Assembly: GCA_963778025.1 (NCBI GenBank)
Contig: CAVZTA010000008.1
Location: 1-64,000, forward strand
Source: CAVZTA01 sp963778025
GTDB taxonomy: Bacteria; Chloroflexota; Limnocylindria; Limnocylindrales; CSP1-4
Direction: 5' to 3'
DNA length: 64,000 nucleotides
In this document: positions 37,254 through 46,284 of the stretch, in pieces
Position numbering within the stretch: position 1 is the first letter of the stretch
Layout: the number at the start of each line of letters is the position of its first letter
The notes under the pieces: generated by a model
Told to the model about the DNA's origin: nothing
The model's database searches: none
What the model saw: only the letters and a program-made list of their open reading frames with translations
Position numbers and translations under genes: made by a program

Positions 37254-37343
37254 GCGGCCGCGGGGCGAGGGACGTCTCTCCCGCGCCGCGGCCGCTCATC
37301 GTTCGCGAATCACAGGGCCCGCCACCGCTGGTGGCGGGCCCTG
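37254..37343. terminator. Two strong hairpins between convergent genes
   Basis: The first hairpin pairs GCGGCCGCGG (37254-37263) with CCGCGGCCGC (37286-37295), with further inner pairing. The second pairs 37313-37326 (CAGGGCCCGCCACC) perfectly with 37330-37343 around a 3-base loop. Neither has a T tract, but they lie between convergent genes, as expected of a bidirectional terminator region in GC-rich genomes. Confidence 0.7.
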
Positions 37344-37431
37344 CCGGTTCGAGTGTCCGGGAATCGCACCGGACCCTCGCCCTCCCCGGCGTCGCCCCAG
37401 ATGCCGAGGGGAGATCTTCGATGGTGAGCGG

Positions 37432-37764
37432 CTAGCCCCCGCTGATGATCTTCTGCTTGGCCGCCGCGAACTCGTCGTCCGTCAGGATCCCCTTGGTGTG
37501 GAGATCGGCGAGCTGCATGATCTGGTCGTTGATGCTGGTGCCGCCGGCAGCGGCCGGGGCGGCGGCAGGCGGCGGAGCGGCCTGCGCGGCCGCGACCCCC
37601 TCCTGATACGCCGCGTCGTACTGCGCCTGCTGATCGCCCTGCGCAGCGGCCGCCTGGTTCGCGTACTTCGTCTCCTGGCGGTGTCGAACGGCGCCGGCCG
37701 TCCCGGCAACCACAGCCGTCGTGGCCGCCATTCGAACCAGCGGTGCACCGCGTCGTCGCATCAT
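37432..37764 (-). CDS. SHOCT-domain small membrane-associated protein
   Basis: A 110-residue protein. An N-terminal segment (MMRRRGAPLVRMAATTAVVA, about residues 1-25) looks like a signal or weak membrane anchor. The middle, residues 35-75, is Ala/Gln/Pro-rich low complexity, and the end, INDQIMQLADLHTKGILTDD then EFAAAKQKIISGG, is a SHOCT domain, a short C-terminal motif of unknown function often ending small membrane proteins. Start ATG 37764. It may interact with the neighbouring DUF6325/DUF1269 proteins. Function unknown. Confidence 0.8.
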   Translation of the reverse strand: MMRRRGAPLVRMAATTAVVAGTAGAVRHRQETKYANQAAAAQGDQQAQYDAAYQEGVAAAQAAPPPAAAPAAAGGTSINDQIMQLADLHTKGILTDDEFAAAKQKIISGG

Positions 37765-37803
37765 CGTCAGGCCCTCCTCTAGGTGTGCTCGGACTGGACC
37801 GGG

Positions 37804-38247
37804 TCAGCCGGCTGAGACCGGCTCGCGCTCGTCGAGCTCCGCCTGGACCTCTTCGAGGACCTCCGGCGGGATGACCGCGCGAGCGAGGAGGAATCCGTGG
37901 CGGTCCTGGATGGCCGCCTTGATGTCCTCGGCCCAGCGGTGCTCGAACAGCAACGCGAGCCCGGCCGTCCCGGGCGCCAGTGATTCGGCGATGGACTGGA
38001 GGTCCTCCTCGGTGAACAGCGCCATGCGGTCCTTGAGGAGTCCTGCGAACGAGGCGAACCGCGGGTCGTCCTTGCGATCGAGCTCTGCGACGAGGGTCGT
38101 CCCCTCGCTGTCCTTCGAGATCGCGACGACATCGATCAGGCGGATGATCCCGCGCTCGACGACCTTCTGGATCTCGTGCGCGATGGTCCCATCGAACTCC
38201 GTGTCATTGAAGCCCAGGACCAGATATTCAAGCGGGCCGAGCGTCAT
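37804..38247 (-). CDS. DUF6325-family protein
   Basis: A 147-residue soluble protein. The start GPLEYLVLGFNDTEFDGTIA is followed by IIRLIDVVAISKDSEGTTLV, both typical of the DUF6325 family (formerly DUF1269-like), and it ends with RHGFLLARAVIPPEVLEEVQ. No membrane segment. I chose ATG 38247 because the ribosome-site-like AGGACGC lies upstream and MTLGPLEYLV is the family start; the frame is open to 38283. Adjacent to a SHOCT protein and a DUF1269 protein on the same strand. Function unknown, often stress-linked by context. Confidence 0.8.
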   Translation of the reverse strand: MTLGPLEYLVLGFNDTEFDGTIAHEIQKVVERGIIRLIDVVAISKDSEGTTLVAELDRKDDPRFASFAGLLKDRMALFTEEDLQSIAESLAPGTAGLALLFEHRWAEDIKAAIQDRHGFLLARAVIPPEVLEEVQAELDEREPVSAG

Positions 38248-38461
38248 GGCCGCGTCCTCCCAGCTGCAGTGGGGGCGATCCACGCGCGGCTCAGGAGCGC
38301 CATGACCGATCGCTCGGTCGATGACACCACGACGCCCGCGATCGAGTCATCGCCCATACGGGATGAGTGGTCGCCGGCACATCCGCCGGCTGATCCGTGC
38401 TCGTGGAACGAGCGTGGAGACTGTCCGCTCGCGGGGACGGGCGGGCAGCCGCGTGTGACGG

Positions 38462-38947
38462 TCAGGTGTTCCCCGCGAGTGCCTTCGAGAGCTCCGCCTC
38501 GGCCTCATCGGAGAGCGAGGTGCGGAGGACCTCACCGCCGTGCGGCGCCAGCTTGTCGAGCGCCTTGTCGGGGGTGACCTTGCTGAAGATGACGACGACG
38601 GCTGCCTTGCCGGGCTGCAGGACGTCCTGCACCTTCCGGCGGAAGTCGTCGTCGATGCCCATGTCGGCGACCTTGCCCATCACCGCACCCATGAGGCCGC
38701 CCAGGAGGAGGCCGCCGATGGGGACGAAGAAGAGGAGTCCGATCAGAGCGCCCCACAGGGCACCCGACGCGGCCCCGGCACCGACGACCCCGGTCGGCGA
38801 TTCGACCTGGATCTTGCCGTCTGCGGCGCGTGTGAGGTACGCCGCCGTGCCGTCGATGATGTAGTCCTTCTGGAGCTCCTGGACCTCGGCGTAGACGGCC
38901 TTGGCCGTCGCCTCATCGGGATAGCCGAGGACCACGAGATCGGCCAT
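38462..38947 (-). CDS. DUF1269 membrane protein
   Basis: A 161-residue DUF1269 protein. The start MADLVVLGYPDEATAKAVYA is a beta-alpha domain, and GALWGALIGLLFFVPIGGLL then LGGLMGAVMGKVADMGI is the glycine-rich hydrophobic hairpin of the family (about residues 63-95). KAAVVVIFSKVTPDKALDKL is the final alpha-beta part. Family function is unknown. It is the second DUF1269-like gene around here; one more is at 45610-46158. Start ATG 38947 follows an AGGAGGTT site. Confidence 0.88.
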   Translation of the reverse strand: MADLVVLGYPDEATAKAVYAEVQELQKDYIIDGTAAYLTRAADGKIQVESPTGVVGAGAASGALWGALIGLLFFVPIGGLLLGGLMGAVMGKVADMGIDDDFRRKVQDVLQPGKAAVVVIFSKVTPDKALDKLAPHGGEVLRTSLSDEAEAELSKALAGNT

Positions 38948-39094
38948 AGGTCAACCTCCTGCGGGGTGAGCGGGGCGCGGCTGGCCCGGTGGCCGCCGGT
39001 ATCGACGAAGCGTCAAATGTACCTGCGAGGCGGTCGATGGGGTCGGCACGTGTGCCGCCTGCGGTCGGCCCCCGGTGCGCGCGAAGGGGCCGGA

Positions 39095-39961
39095 TCAGGC
39101 GGCGCGCGTGATGGGCACGTCGCCCTGGATGCGGGTCCCCAGTCCCGGCTGTGAGTCGATCGTCACGCGGCCGCCCAGGACGGCCACGCGATCGCGCAGG
39201 TTCAGCAACCCGTCACCCGGGCGCACATGCGCGGGATCGAAGCCCGCGCCCGAATCCTCGACGGTGAAGATGATCCGGCCCCGTTTCGCCTCCAGCCGGA
39301 TCCGGGCGCTCGCCGCGGGCCCGGCGTGCTTGACCACGTTCTGGAGCGCCTCGAGGCAGCAGTAGTAGATGCCCCGCTCGACGGGCGTCTCGTAGCGCCC
39401 GAAGCCGGGAGCGTCCACGACGACGGGCAAGGGTGCATGAGCCGCGATCGACCGCAGGGCCCCGGGCACGCCCGCCTGGAACAGCAGCAGCGGCGCGCCC
39501 TCCAGCGTCACCGTCCGGATGTCCTCGAGCGCGGCGTCGATCTCGCCGCCCAGCCGGTCCAACGACTCGCGGTCCGAGGCCCCGACGGAGCGGCCGGCCA
39601 GCAGGCTCAGATGGATCCGCACGCTCACCAACCGCTGCTGCGCGCTGTCATGGAGATCGCGCCGGAGACGTTGACGCTCGAGGTCGATGGCGTCGAGCGC
39701 GCGCACGCGCGCCTCGTGGAGCTCACGTTCGAGCGTGCCACGTTCAAGGCGCACCCAGAGCAGCCCGAACCCGCACAGGACCACGAGGAGCGCCTGGGTC
39801 ATGACGGGCGCGTCGAGCAGGATCGAAAGGCCGAGCAGGACGATGATCGCGGTCGCCCCCGACGGGGCCAGGCGCTCGACGCGCATCGCCACGTGGCGTA
39901 CCGCCACCCGATCGCGAACCCATCTGACGCGGCCGACCTTCCGGCCTTCAGTAGCGAGCAC
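39095..39961 (-). CDS. Sensor histidine kinase (NarL-partner type)
   Basis: A 288-residue HisKA_3-type kinase. Two membrane segments, SGATAIIVLLGLSILLDAPV and TQALLVVLCGFGLLWVRLER (about residues 33-78), precede the phospho-acceptor box LRRDLHDSAQQRLVSVRIHL (His near residue 104). The ATPase domain has EALQNVVKHAGPA (N box) and DSGAGFDPAHVRPGDGLLNL (G boxes). There is no periplasmic sensor domain, so it probably senses within the membrane or through partners. The likely cognate regulator is the NarL/FixJ protein 3 kb away (42687-43556). A palindrome at 40077-40092 precedes it. Confidence 0.9.
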   Translation of the reverse strand: MLATEGRKVGRVRWVRDRVAVRHVAMRVERLAPSGATAIIVLLGLSILLDAPVMTQALLVVLCGFGLLWVRLERGTLERELHEARVRALDAIDLERQRLRRDLHDSAQQRLVSVRIHLSLLAGRSVGASDRESLDRLGGEIDAALEDIRTVTLEGAPLLLFQAGVPGALRSIAAHAPLPVVVDAPGFGRYETPVERGIYYCCLEALQNVVKHAGPAASARIRLEAKRGRIIFTVEDSGAGFDPAHVRPGDGLLNLRDRVAVLGGRVTIDSQPGLGTRIQGDVPITRAA

Positions 39962-40076
39962 TCCCCACCCCCCTCGCCAACGACGGTCGCCCTACCCCTG
40001 CGGACCGAGACGCGGTTGCAACGTCAACAGTCAGAGTCTCGCCGACGGGCCCTCACCCGTCATCGCCCGGTCGCAC

Positions 40077-40092
40077 AATCACCCGGGTGATT
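40077..40092. promoter_or_regulatory. 16-bp palindrome upstream of the kinase gene
   Basis: AATCACCCGGGTGATT is a perfect palindrome. It overlaps the stop codon of the large LuxR gene and lies 115 bp upstream of the histidine kinase start. Its central TCACCCGGGTGA recurs exactly upstream of the same LuxR gene (42407-42418), suggesting one regulator binds both. Confidence 0.5.
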
Positions 40093-42268
40093 CGGCCTCC
40101 TCCGCGGCATCCAGGAGACCGTGACGCCGGCCCCACGCGACCGCCTCGCTCCGCGACCGGACGTCGAGCTTGCGGTAGATCGACCGCACGTGCGAGTGGA
40201 GCGTGTTGTACGACACGAACAGGCGATCGGCGGCCTGCCGCTTGGGCAGCCCGTCCGCGAGGACCCGAAGCACCTCCAGCTCGCGATGCGACAGGTCCGA
40301 GGTGGCCGGCAGGTCGCGACCTGAGCGGGAGCTGACGCCAAGGACGCCCGGATCGGTCATCTCCTCGATGAGGGCTTCCGCTTCGCGTAGCCGGATGCTC
40401 GCGTCGCGGCTGCGTCCCAGCTGCCGCTCCACGCGACCCAGCGCGAGCAACACCTCGGCGAGGACGATCGGCTCGCCCGATCGCCGCAGCCGCGGCACCG
40501 CGAGGCGCAGCTCCTTCTCGCCCTTCTCCGGCTCGCCCGTGCGGGCGAGGCACGAACCGAGCATCGCGCGGGCATACGCGCCCGTCGCGGAGCTCGCGAG
40601 GCCGTACCGGTGCGCGAGGGCGACCGCCTGCCGCGCGAGGCGTTGCGCGGCTGCCGGGTCGGTCGACTCCAGCTCGACGCGGGCGAGGACCGCGCGTGCG
40701 GAGACCGCGTCCGTCCACGTCCCGACCGCAGGGCTCAGCTCGATCGCCGTCCGCAGGTACTCCCGCGCCTCGTCGTACCGGCCCGAGCGGACGAGGGCGA
40801 GGCCCAGCTGCAGGTGGATCGTCACCCGCCACGGTGACTCGCGCTGGGCCTCCAGCTCGAACGCCCGGCGCGCGGAACGGAGCATCACGCCCACGTCGTC
40901 GTCGGGGAACGCGGCGCCGATGAGTGCGCTCGTCGCTTCCAGGGAGCCGGCGCCGTCCGGAAGGGGTCCCGCGTCGGGTGCGCGCATCGCGACGGCCAGC
41001 GCGCCATCACCCTCGAGGTGCCGGCCCTGGGAATGCAGGACCCACGCCCTGGCGACGGCGAGCCGGCGGTCGCCGAGCACCCAGGCGGCCGGGATCGCGT
41101 CCAGCCATCCCGCGACGACGTCCAGCCGGCCCGCCCGGAAGTGCGGCAGGCAGGCGCCCGCGATGACCTCCGCGGCGAGCTCGCGATCGCTCGCCGCGAT
41201 GGCATGGTCGACCGCACGTTTCACGTCGCCGGCCCGCGTGTACCACTGCGCGGCACGCCGGTGGAGCTGCGGGACGAGCAGCGGGAACCGCTGCGCAAGC
41301 TCCAGGCGCAGGTACTCCCGCAGCAACGGGTGGTAGCGATACCTCTCGCGCCGGTCGTCGAGTCGATCGAGGAGGAGGTTCGCGCGCTCGAGCCGCTCGA
41401 GGATGCGCGCCGATCCGGAGCTCTCGGTGACCGCGTCGGCGAGGTCGCCGGTCAGCGTGTCGAGGACCGAGGTATGCAGGACGAACCGCAGGTCGTCCGC
41501 CTCGAGCCGGACCAGCACCTGTTCCACGAGGTAGTCGGCGACGTCGCGATGGTCGGCACCGAAACGGCGGACGAACGCGCGACCGTCCTTCGCTGTCCGC
41601 AGGGCACCGCAGGCGAGCGACAGGCCCGCCGGCCACCCCTCGGTCCGCTCGTACAGCGCGGCCAGGTCCTCGTCCTTGAGGTCGCGGACGCCGCCGCGCT
41701 CGAGGAACGCCATCGTCTCGACGCGGTCGAACGCGAGGTCGGCCGCGCGCAGCTCCACCAGCTCGCCGGCCGCCCGCAGGCGCGTCACGGCCAGCGGTGG
41801 CTGCGAACGCGAGGATAGCACCACCTCGAGGGTGCGCGGCGCGAGGCCCACGAACCGCATGAGCGACTCGTGGACGGACGGTTCTTCGATGCTCCCGTAG
41901 TCGTCGAGGACGAGGACGAGGTCGTCGGGCAGTCCGGCGAGCACACCGGTCAGGACGCCCACCGGATCCGGAGACAGGTCGAGCTCGCTCACCCGCGCTG
42001 CGATGGACGCATCGGTCGCGGCAAGGGACGCGCATACAGCAGACCACAGCACGGCGGGTCGATCGATCGACTCGTCGACCCGGAGCCACGCGAATGTGCG
42101 CGGGTCGGATGCCGCCCAGTCGGCGAGGAGGCTGGTCTTGCCGTAGCCGGCCGGCGCGACGATGAGGGCGAGGGTCGCCCGCCGCTCCGTCAGCGGCAGC
42201 GTCAGTCGTTCGCGCCGCAGGGTGCTCTCGGCGAGCTCGGGCGCGGCCTGACGGTCGGCCGCTCGCAT
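40079..42268 (-). CDS. MalT-like ATP-dependent LuxR transcriptional regulator
   Basis: A large STAND-type regulator, about 729 residues. The P-loop IVAPAGYGKTSLLADW is near residue 40 (numbered from the chosen start), with DDLVLVLDDYGSI as Walker B. A helical repeat (TPR-like) region follows, and the C-terminal LuxR helix-turn-helix is LSHRELEVLRVLADGLPKRQ with AADRLFVSYNTLHSHVRSIY. Such proteins bind an inducer and ATP, oligomerise and activate transcription. I chose ATG 42268; the frame is open upstream to 42328. It is divergent from the response regulator gene. Ligand unknown. Confidence 0.9.
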   Translation of the reverse strand: MRAADRQAAPELAESTLRRERLTLPLTERRATLALIVAPAGYGKTSLLADWAASDPRTFAWLRVDESIDRPAVLWSAVCASLAATDASIAARVSELDLSPDPVGVLTGVLAGLPDDLVLVLDDYGSIEEPSVHESLMRFVGLAPRTLEVVLSSRSQPPLAVTRLRAAGELVELRAADLAFDRVETMAFLERGGVRDLKDEDLAALYERTEGWPAGLSLACGALRTAKDGRAFVRRFGADHRDVADYLVEQVLVRLEADDLRFVLHTSVLDTLTGDLADAVTESSGSARILERLERANLLLDRLDDRRERYRYHPLLREYLRLELAQRFPLLVPQLHRRAAQWYTRAGDVKRAVDHAIAASDRELAAEVIAGACLPHFRAGRLDVVAGWLDAIPAAWVLGDRRLAVARAWVLHSQGRHLEGDGALAVAMRAPDAGPLPDGAGSLEATSALIGAAFPDDDVGVMLRSARRAFELEAQRESPWRVTIHLQLGLALVRSGRYDEAREYLRTAIELSPAVGTWTDAVSARAVLARVELESTDPAAAQRLARQAVALAHRYGLASSATGAYARAMLGSCLARTGEPEKGEKELRLAVPRLRRSGEPIVLAEVLLALGRVERQLGRSRDASIRLREAEALIEEMTDPGVLGVSSRSGRDLPATSDLSHRELEVLRVLADGLPKRQAADRLFVSYNTLHSHVRSIYRKLDVRSRSEAVAWGRRHGLLDAAEEAESPG

Positions 42269-42686
42269 GGGTCCCCCGCGAACGGCGTGTACCATCCCCG
42301 GACGGGGATCCGTGATCACGGCCTGCACGTGGATCGTCCCTCGAGTCCTGGGATCCGCGGGTGAAGTGCGTCGCAGCGCCGACCTTACCGCGATTCGCGC
42401 CGGCAGTCACCCGGGTGACGTCCCAGGTGATGCGACCCTCACCCGGAGGAGCGGCCGCCGCGTAGGGCAGGACCCTCCGGCGATGACACCACTCGTGGTG
42501 CTGGGGCGGACCACCTTGCGTACGACGCCCGTTCGCTCCACTCTTTGGTCGGGAGCCGTATAGGCACCTGGCCATTCCCAACGGGGATCGCCCTTCGACG
42601 ACGCCGTGGCACTGGAGGGCAGTGCGCGCTGTCCGTCGCGCGTCGAAGGTAGCCGTTCGGATGGTCCAGCCCTGGTGGGAGAGAAC
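42269..42686. promoter_or_regulatory. Divergent LuxR / response regulator control region
   Basis: A 418-bp gap with no supported gene. It carries the palindrome GTCACCCGGGTGAC (42406-42419), whose core matches the site after the LuxR gene, and nearby CACCCGG and CCAGGTG half-sites. AT-leaning patches such as TTGGTCGGGAGCCGTATAGG (42542-42561) near the response regulator are plausible -35/-10 sequences (TTGGTC, TATAGG). Confidence 0.5.
42406..42419. promoter_or_regulatory. 14-bp palindrome in the LuxR/response-regulator gap
   Basis: GTCACCCGGGTGAC is perfectly symmetric and shares the 12-base core TCACCCGGGTGA with the site at 40079-40090. It lies 138 bp upstream of the LuxR ATG and 268 bp upstream of the response regulator start. 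Candidate autoregulatory operator. Confidence 0.5.
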
Positions 42687-43556
42687 ATGCCCCAGTCGAC
42701 GCTCGCACCCACGTCGGTGCCCGCCACGTCGGTGCACGCCGCCGCCTCCGTGCGCGCTGGCAAGCCCTCGCCGATCACCCCGTCGCCGAGCTCGTCGTCG
42801 ACCGATCCGGACGGCGCGACCCGAACGAAGGCCGACCCCGAACGCCGGCTTCCCATCCGCGTCGCGGTCGCGGACGACTCGTTCCTCATCCGCGAGGCAC
42901 TTCGCGACCTCCTCGACCCGATCGAGACCGTCGAGGTCGTGGGCACGTACGCCGACGGTGACGCGCTCCTCGCACGCGTGGACGAGGACCCGCCCGACGT
43001 CGTGATCACCGACATCCGCATGCCCCCGAGCGGCGATACCGAAGGGATCCGCGTCGCGCGCGAGCTGCGCAGGCGGCATCCCGACGTCGGTGTCGTCGTG
43101 TTGAGCCAGTACGCGGGCGTGGGCTACGCCCTGGCGCTGCTCGAAGACCACGCCGAGGGCCGTGGCTACCTGTTGAAGGAGCGCGTGCACGACCGTGCCG
43201 AGCTCGTCGCCGCCCTCGAGGTCGTCGCGCAGGGTGGTACGACGATCGACCCGAGCCTCGTGCGCGAGCTCATCGCCGCGGAGCGGCAGCAGCCCACCTC
43301 CCCCATCGATGAGCTGACCCCGCGCGAGCGGGAGGTTCTCGCCGAGATGGCGGCCGGCAAGAGCAACGCCGCGATCGCCGAGTCCCTCGTGCTCACGAAG
43401 CGAGCCGTGGAGAAGCACGTCGGCGCGATCTTCCAGAAGCTGCTCCTCGAGGACGATGAGGTGGTCAGCCGGCGCGTCACCGCGGTCCTGCTGTACCTCG
43501 CGTCGACGCAGGGCACGGCCTCGCGGCACGCGGAGCTCTCGTCCGAGCGCGATTGA
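42687..43556 (+). CDS. NarL/FixJ-family response regulator
   Basis: A 289-residue two-component regulator from ATG 42687 (after GGGAGAGAAC). A 65-residue Ser/Thr/Ala-rich N-terminus precedes the receiver domain, RVAVADDSFLIREALRDLL, with the phospho-acceptor Asp in DVVITDIRMPPSGDTEG and the switch serine in VVVLSQYAG. The C-terminal LuxR helix-turn-helix is LTPREREVLAEMAAGKSNAA. Its partner is probably the histidine kinase at 39095-39961. Target promoters could include the palindrome-bearing ones nearby. The long low-complexity N-terminus is unusual. Confidence 0.92.
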   Translation: MPQSTLAPTSVPATSVHAAASVRAGKPSPITPSPSSSSTDPDGATRTKADPERRLPIRVAVADDSFLIREALRDLLDPIETVEVVGTYADGDALLARVDEDPPDVVITDIRMPPSGDTEGIRVARELRRRHPDVGVVVLSQYAGVGYALALLEDHAEGRGYLLKERVHDRAELVAALEVVAQGGTTIDPSLVRELIAAERQQPTSPIDELTPREREVLAEMAAGKSNAAIAESLVLTKRAVEKHVGAIFQKLLLEDDEVVSRRVTAVLLYLASTQGTASRHAELSSERD

Positions 43557-43766
43557 CCGACCCTCTCGTCCGCCGCAGCCGCGGGGCAGCGCGCTTCACC
43601 TCCGGGGCGGGACGGCCGCACGTGCACCCACCGCCTGACACGCCTGCGCGCGCGCCAGCTGAGGCCTGCGAGCGCCATGCCAACGACCCGCGCATCGCGT
43701 CAAGGTTCGCGATCGGGGGGACCGATGGCCCGTGGCACGGGCCACCGCAGCGCGAGGGATCAAGCC

Positions 43767-44033
43767 GTGGAGATCCGCGCAGAAGCCAGACGCATGGTCC
43801 GTATCGCGAGCGTGTTCATCGCCCTCGGCTGGATCCTGGTGACGTACGCCGTCGTCGCGGGTGCGATCTGGTGGATCCAGGTCGCATCGCGTCAAGGGTT
43901 CGATCTGCTCGAAGCGCTCGGGCTGTCGCTCTCGGCCGTCTTCGGCCCCATCGTCCTCGCGCTGCTCGTCGCGGCGTTCGGGTACTTCGGACGGTTGTTC
44001 GCGATGTGGGCGGCGCGCGAGTCGCCCGCTTGA
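43767..44033 (+). CDS. Small membrane protein, hypothetical
   Basis: About 88 residues with two hydrophobic segments: ASVFIALGWILVTYAVVAGA then IWWIQVASR, and LGLSLSAVFGPIVLALLVAA then FGYFGRLFAMWAAR. I prefer the GTG at 43767 (GAGGG nine bases upstream; EIRAEARRM follows); ATGs at 43677, 43725 and 43794 are alternatives in the same frame. It lies 210 bp after the response regulator. Resembles small two-helix proteins of unknown function. The gap from 43557 holds no other gene that I can see. Confidence 0.6.
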   Translation: MEIRAEARRMVRIASVFIALGWILVTYAVVAGAIWWIQVASRQGFDLLEALGLSLSAVFGPIVLALLVAAFGYFGRLFAMWAARESPA

Positions 44034-44336
44034 CGGCATGGCCACCGTCGGGCCCGCACGACGCGCGTGCGTGGACCACCGTTCGGACGCCTGCCCACGC
44101 CATGGGCCCGGTCTCGAGCGCGCGGCAAAGTCGGCTGCGGGCGCAGCTTCCCGTCGGTCCGTCGCCCGATCGAGGGACGGTGGCTGCTTGAAGGAGCCAA
44201 ATGGCGACCAATGACGTTCGCCCCGGCACGACGCCGGCGGGCGCGGATGGTCTGAATCCGCAGCGACGGCGCGCCGGTCGCGTCGTCGGTGTCCTGACCA
44301 GCAGCCGCATCACCCCGCCGGGACCGCCCGCGCACG

Positions 44337-45617
44337 GTGCTCATCGAGCGCCCGCTGCGCCGCCGGACCGACAGGCGTCCGGTGAGCGGCCGCACGGAGC
44401 GATCCATCACCACGCCGGCCGCCACCGACGACCGCACGCTCGCGGCGCGCATCGTGGCCGTCTCGTCCTTCCCACCGCGGACGGACGGTCCGACCGACGC
44501 GTGGCTCGCGCGGCGCGGCTCGGTGCTCATCGAGAAATACCCGCCCCTGGCGGTCGTCGCCGCGTGGCGCCACCTCCTGAACGGTCATGCGGACGAGGCC
44601 ATCGAGATGGCCGACCTGGCCGACCGTGCGACCTTCGACGAGATGCCGGCGGACGGGTCCGCCTCGTTCGAGTCGCAGCGCGCGCGGCTGCGCGCCGTGA
44701 TGGCCCGGCGAGGGCCGCGGGCGATGCTCGAGGACGCCCGGCGCGCGCTCTCCGACGAGCCCCCGCGCAGCCCGTGGCGGGCGGTCGCGTTCGTCCTCAT
44801 CGGGCAGGCGCACGCGGCGCTCGGCGACGCGGAGGCGGCCGACACCGCCTATCGCGACGCGATCATGACGGGCACGTCCTTCGCACCCGCGCCGGCCGTG
44901 CTCGCGCTGGCCGGCCGCGCCAGCCTCCGGGTGGACCAGGGGAACTGGGGCGCCGCCGACGCGTTCATCCGCGACAGCCGCATCCAGCTGTTCCGCGCCG
45001 ACCTCGGCCAGACCGCCGCGGCCGTGCTCATCCACGCCGTCGACGCACGCGTGGCACTCGTGCGTGGAGACCTGGCTCGGGCGTACGAGGCATTCGCGCG
45101 CGGCCAGAGCGTCGCCCCGATGGCCAACCACGCGATGCCCTACCTGTCGGTCGAGGGACTCCTGCATCTCGCGCAGGCGGCCCTGGGCTGCTCCGAGGTC
45201 GGCACGGCTCAGACGATCCTGCGCCAGAGCGAACAGATCCTGCGACGGCGCCCCGACCTGGGCTCGCTGACCGCCAAGCTCACGGCGGTTCGCGGCCAGG
45301 TGGAGGAGGCGTCATCCTCGCTGGTCGGCTCGTCGATGTTCACGCCGGCCGAGTTGCGCGTCCTCCAGTTCCTCTCGACCCACCTCTCGTTCCAGGACAT
45401 CGGCGATCGCCTCTCGGTCTCCCGCAACACCGTGAAGACCCACGCGATGTCGATCTACGGGAAGCTGTGGGCATCGTCCCGCAACGAGGCGGTGGAGCGC
45501 GCCGTCCAGCTCGGGCTCCTGGAGCCCAACCCGATGCTGCGGGCGACCACCCCGTCATCCGCTTTGGTGGTTCTCGGGCGAGCGTCGACCATCGAAGGTT
45601 CGTCCGGACATGCCTGA
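44337..45617 (+). CDS. LuxR-family regulator with helical repeats, no ATPase domain
   Basis: About 426 residues. Residues 40-330 are a TPR-like helical region (AAWRHLLNGHADEAIEMADL, then FVLIGQAHAALGDAEAADTA), and the C-terminal LuxR helix-turn-helix is FTPAELRVLQFLSTHLSFQD with RLSVSRNTVKTHAMSIYGKL. It resembles the C-terminal half of MalT-like regulators but lacks the P-loop ATPase. A strong ribosome site (AAGGAGCCAA) with ATG at 44201 opens a different frame that could join this one by a break near 44325, so the N-terminus is uncertain and GTG 44337 is provisional. It overlaps the next gene by 8 bp. Confidence 0.8.
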   Translation: MLIERPLRRRTDRRPVSGRTERSITTPAATDDRTLAARIVAVSSFPPRTDGPTDAWLARRGSVLIEKYPPLAVVAAWRHLLNGHADEAIEMADLADRATFDEMPADGSASFESQRARLRAVMARRGPRAMLEDARRALSDEPPRSPWRAVAFVLIGQAHAALGDAEAADTAYRDAIMTGTSFAPAPAVLALAGRASLRVDQGNWGAADAFIRDSRIQLFRADLGQTAAAVLIHAVDARVALVRGDLARAYEAFARGQSVAPMANHAMPYLSVEGLLHLAQAALGCSEVGTAQTILRQSEQILRRRPDLGSLTAKLTAVRGQVEEASSSLVGSSMFTPAELRVLQFLSTHLSFQDIGDRLSVSRNTVKTHAMSIYGKLWASSRNEAVERAVQLGLLEPNPMLRATTPSSALVVLGRASTIEGSSGHA

Positions 45618-46158
45618 GTCGCCGGCAGCCACGCAGACCGCGCCTCGCAGGACCGTGCTCCGCGAGTACACCGCGATCCTCGCCCGCTTCCCGGACGAGA
45701 AGACCGCGCTCTCCGCGCTCAAGTCCCTCGACAGGGCACAGGGCCGTGGGGAGGTCAGCGTCGACGACGTGATGGTCGTCCGGTCCGATCCGGGCGCTCG
45801 GCTCCACGTGCGGGCCATCGACTCGCCCGGGTTGTCCGAGGGCCTCCGCATCGGCGCGGTGTTCGGGATGCTGATCGGCTCGTTCTTCCCCAGGTCGCGA
45901 CTCGTGCAGACCATCGCGTGGGCGTTCATCGGCGCGTACATCGGGACGCTCCAGCAGGAGGCCCGCAAGGCGCAGATCGCCGCGGCGCTCACCGGCGCGC
46001 TGTCCAGCAACGAAACCGGCATCCTCGCGATCATCCGGGACTCGGACGCGAGCGAGGCCGTCGCACGCCTGCCGGGGGCGCTCGGCACGAAGACGACTCC
46101 GATCGGTCGACGGAGCAACACCCGAAGCCTGATCGCCGCGGCTCGCCTGGCCGGCTGA
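45610..46158 (+). CDS. DUF1269-like membrane protein
   Basis: A 182-residue protein of the DUF1269 type. The N-terminal domain TVLREYTAILARFPDEKTAL precedes a Gly-rich hydrophobic hairpin (GLRIGAVFGMLIGSFFPRSR and QTIAWAFIGAYIGTLQQEAR, about residues 80-120). A C-terminal alpha-beta part, LSSNETGILAIIRDSDASEA, follows. It differs from the copy at 38462 in having a longer basic N- and C-terminus. It overlaps the LuxR gene, so the two are probably coregulated: a regulator with a membrane protein effector or partner. Confidence 0.75.
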   Translation: MPESPAATQTAPRRTVLREYTAILARFPDEKTALSALKSLDRAQGRGEVSVDDVMVVRSDPGARLHVRAIDSPGLSEGLRIGAVFGMLIGSFFPRSRLVQTIAWAFIGAYIGTLQQEARKAQIAAALTGALSSNETGILAIIRDSDASEAVARLPGALGTKTTPIGRRSNTRSLIAAARLAG

Positions 46159-46284
46159 CGCCCGAACCGACGGGCGTCCCGTCGAAGCGCCGGTCGACCC
46201 TGCGGCCCGGCCTGGCGACTACGAGACGCTCGCCTGTTGGGCTAGCCGCCTTCGGGACGCATCGCCGGCGACCCGGAATCGAAC

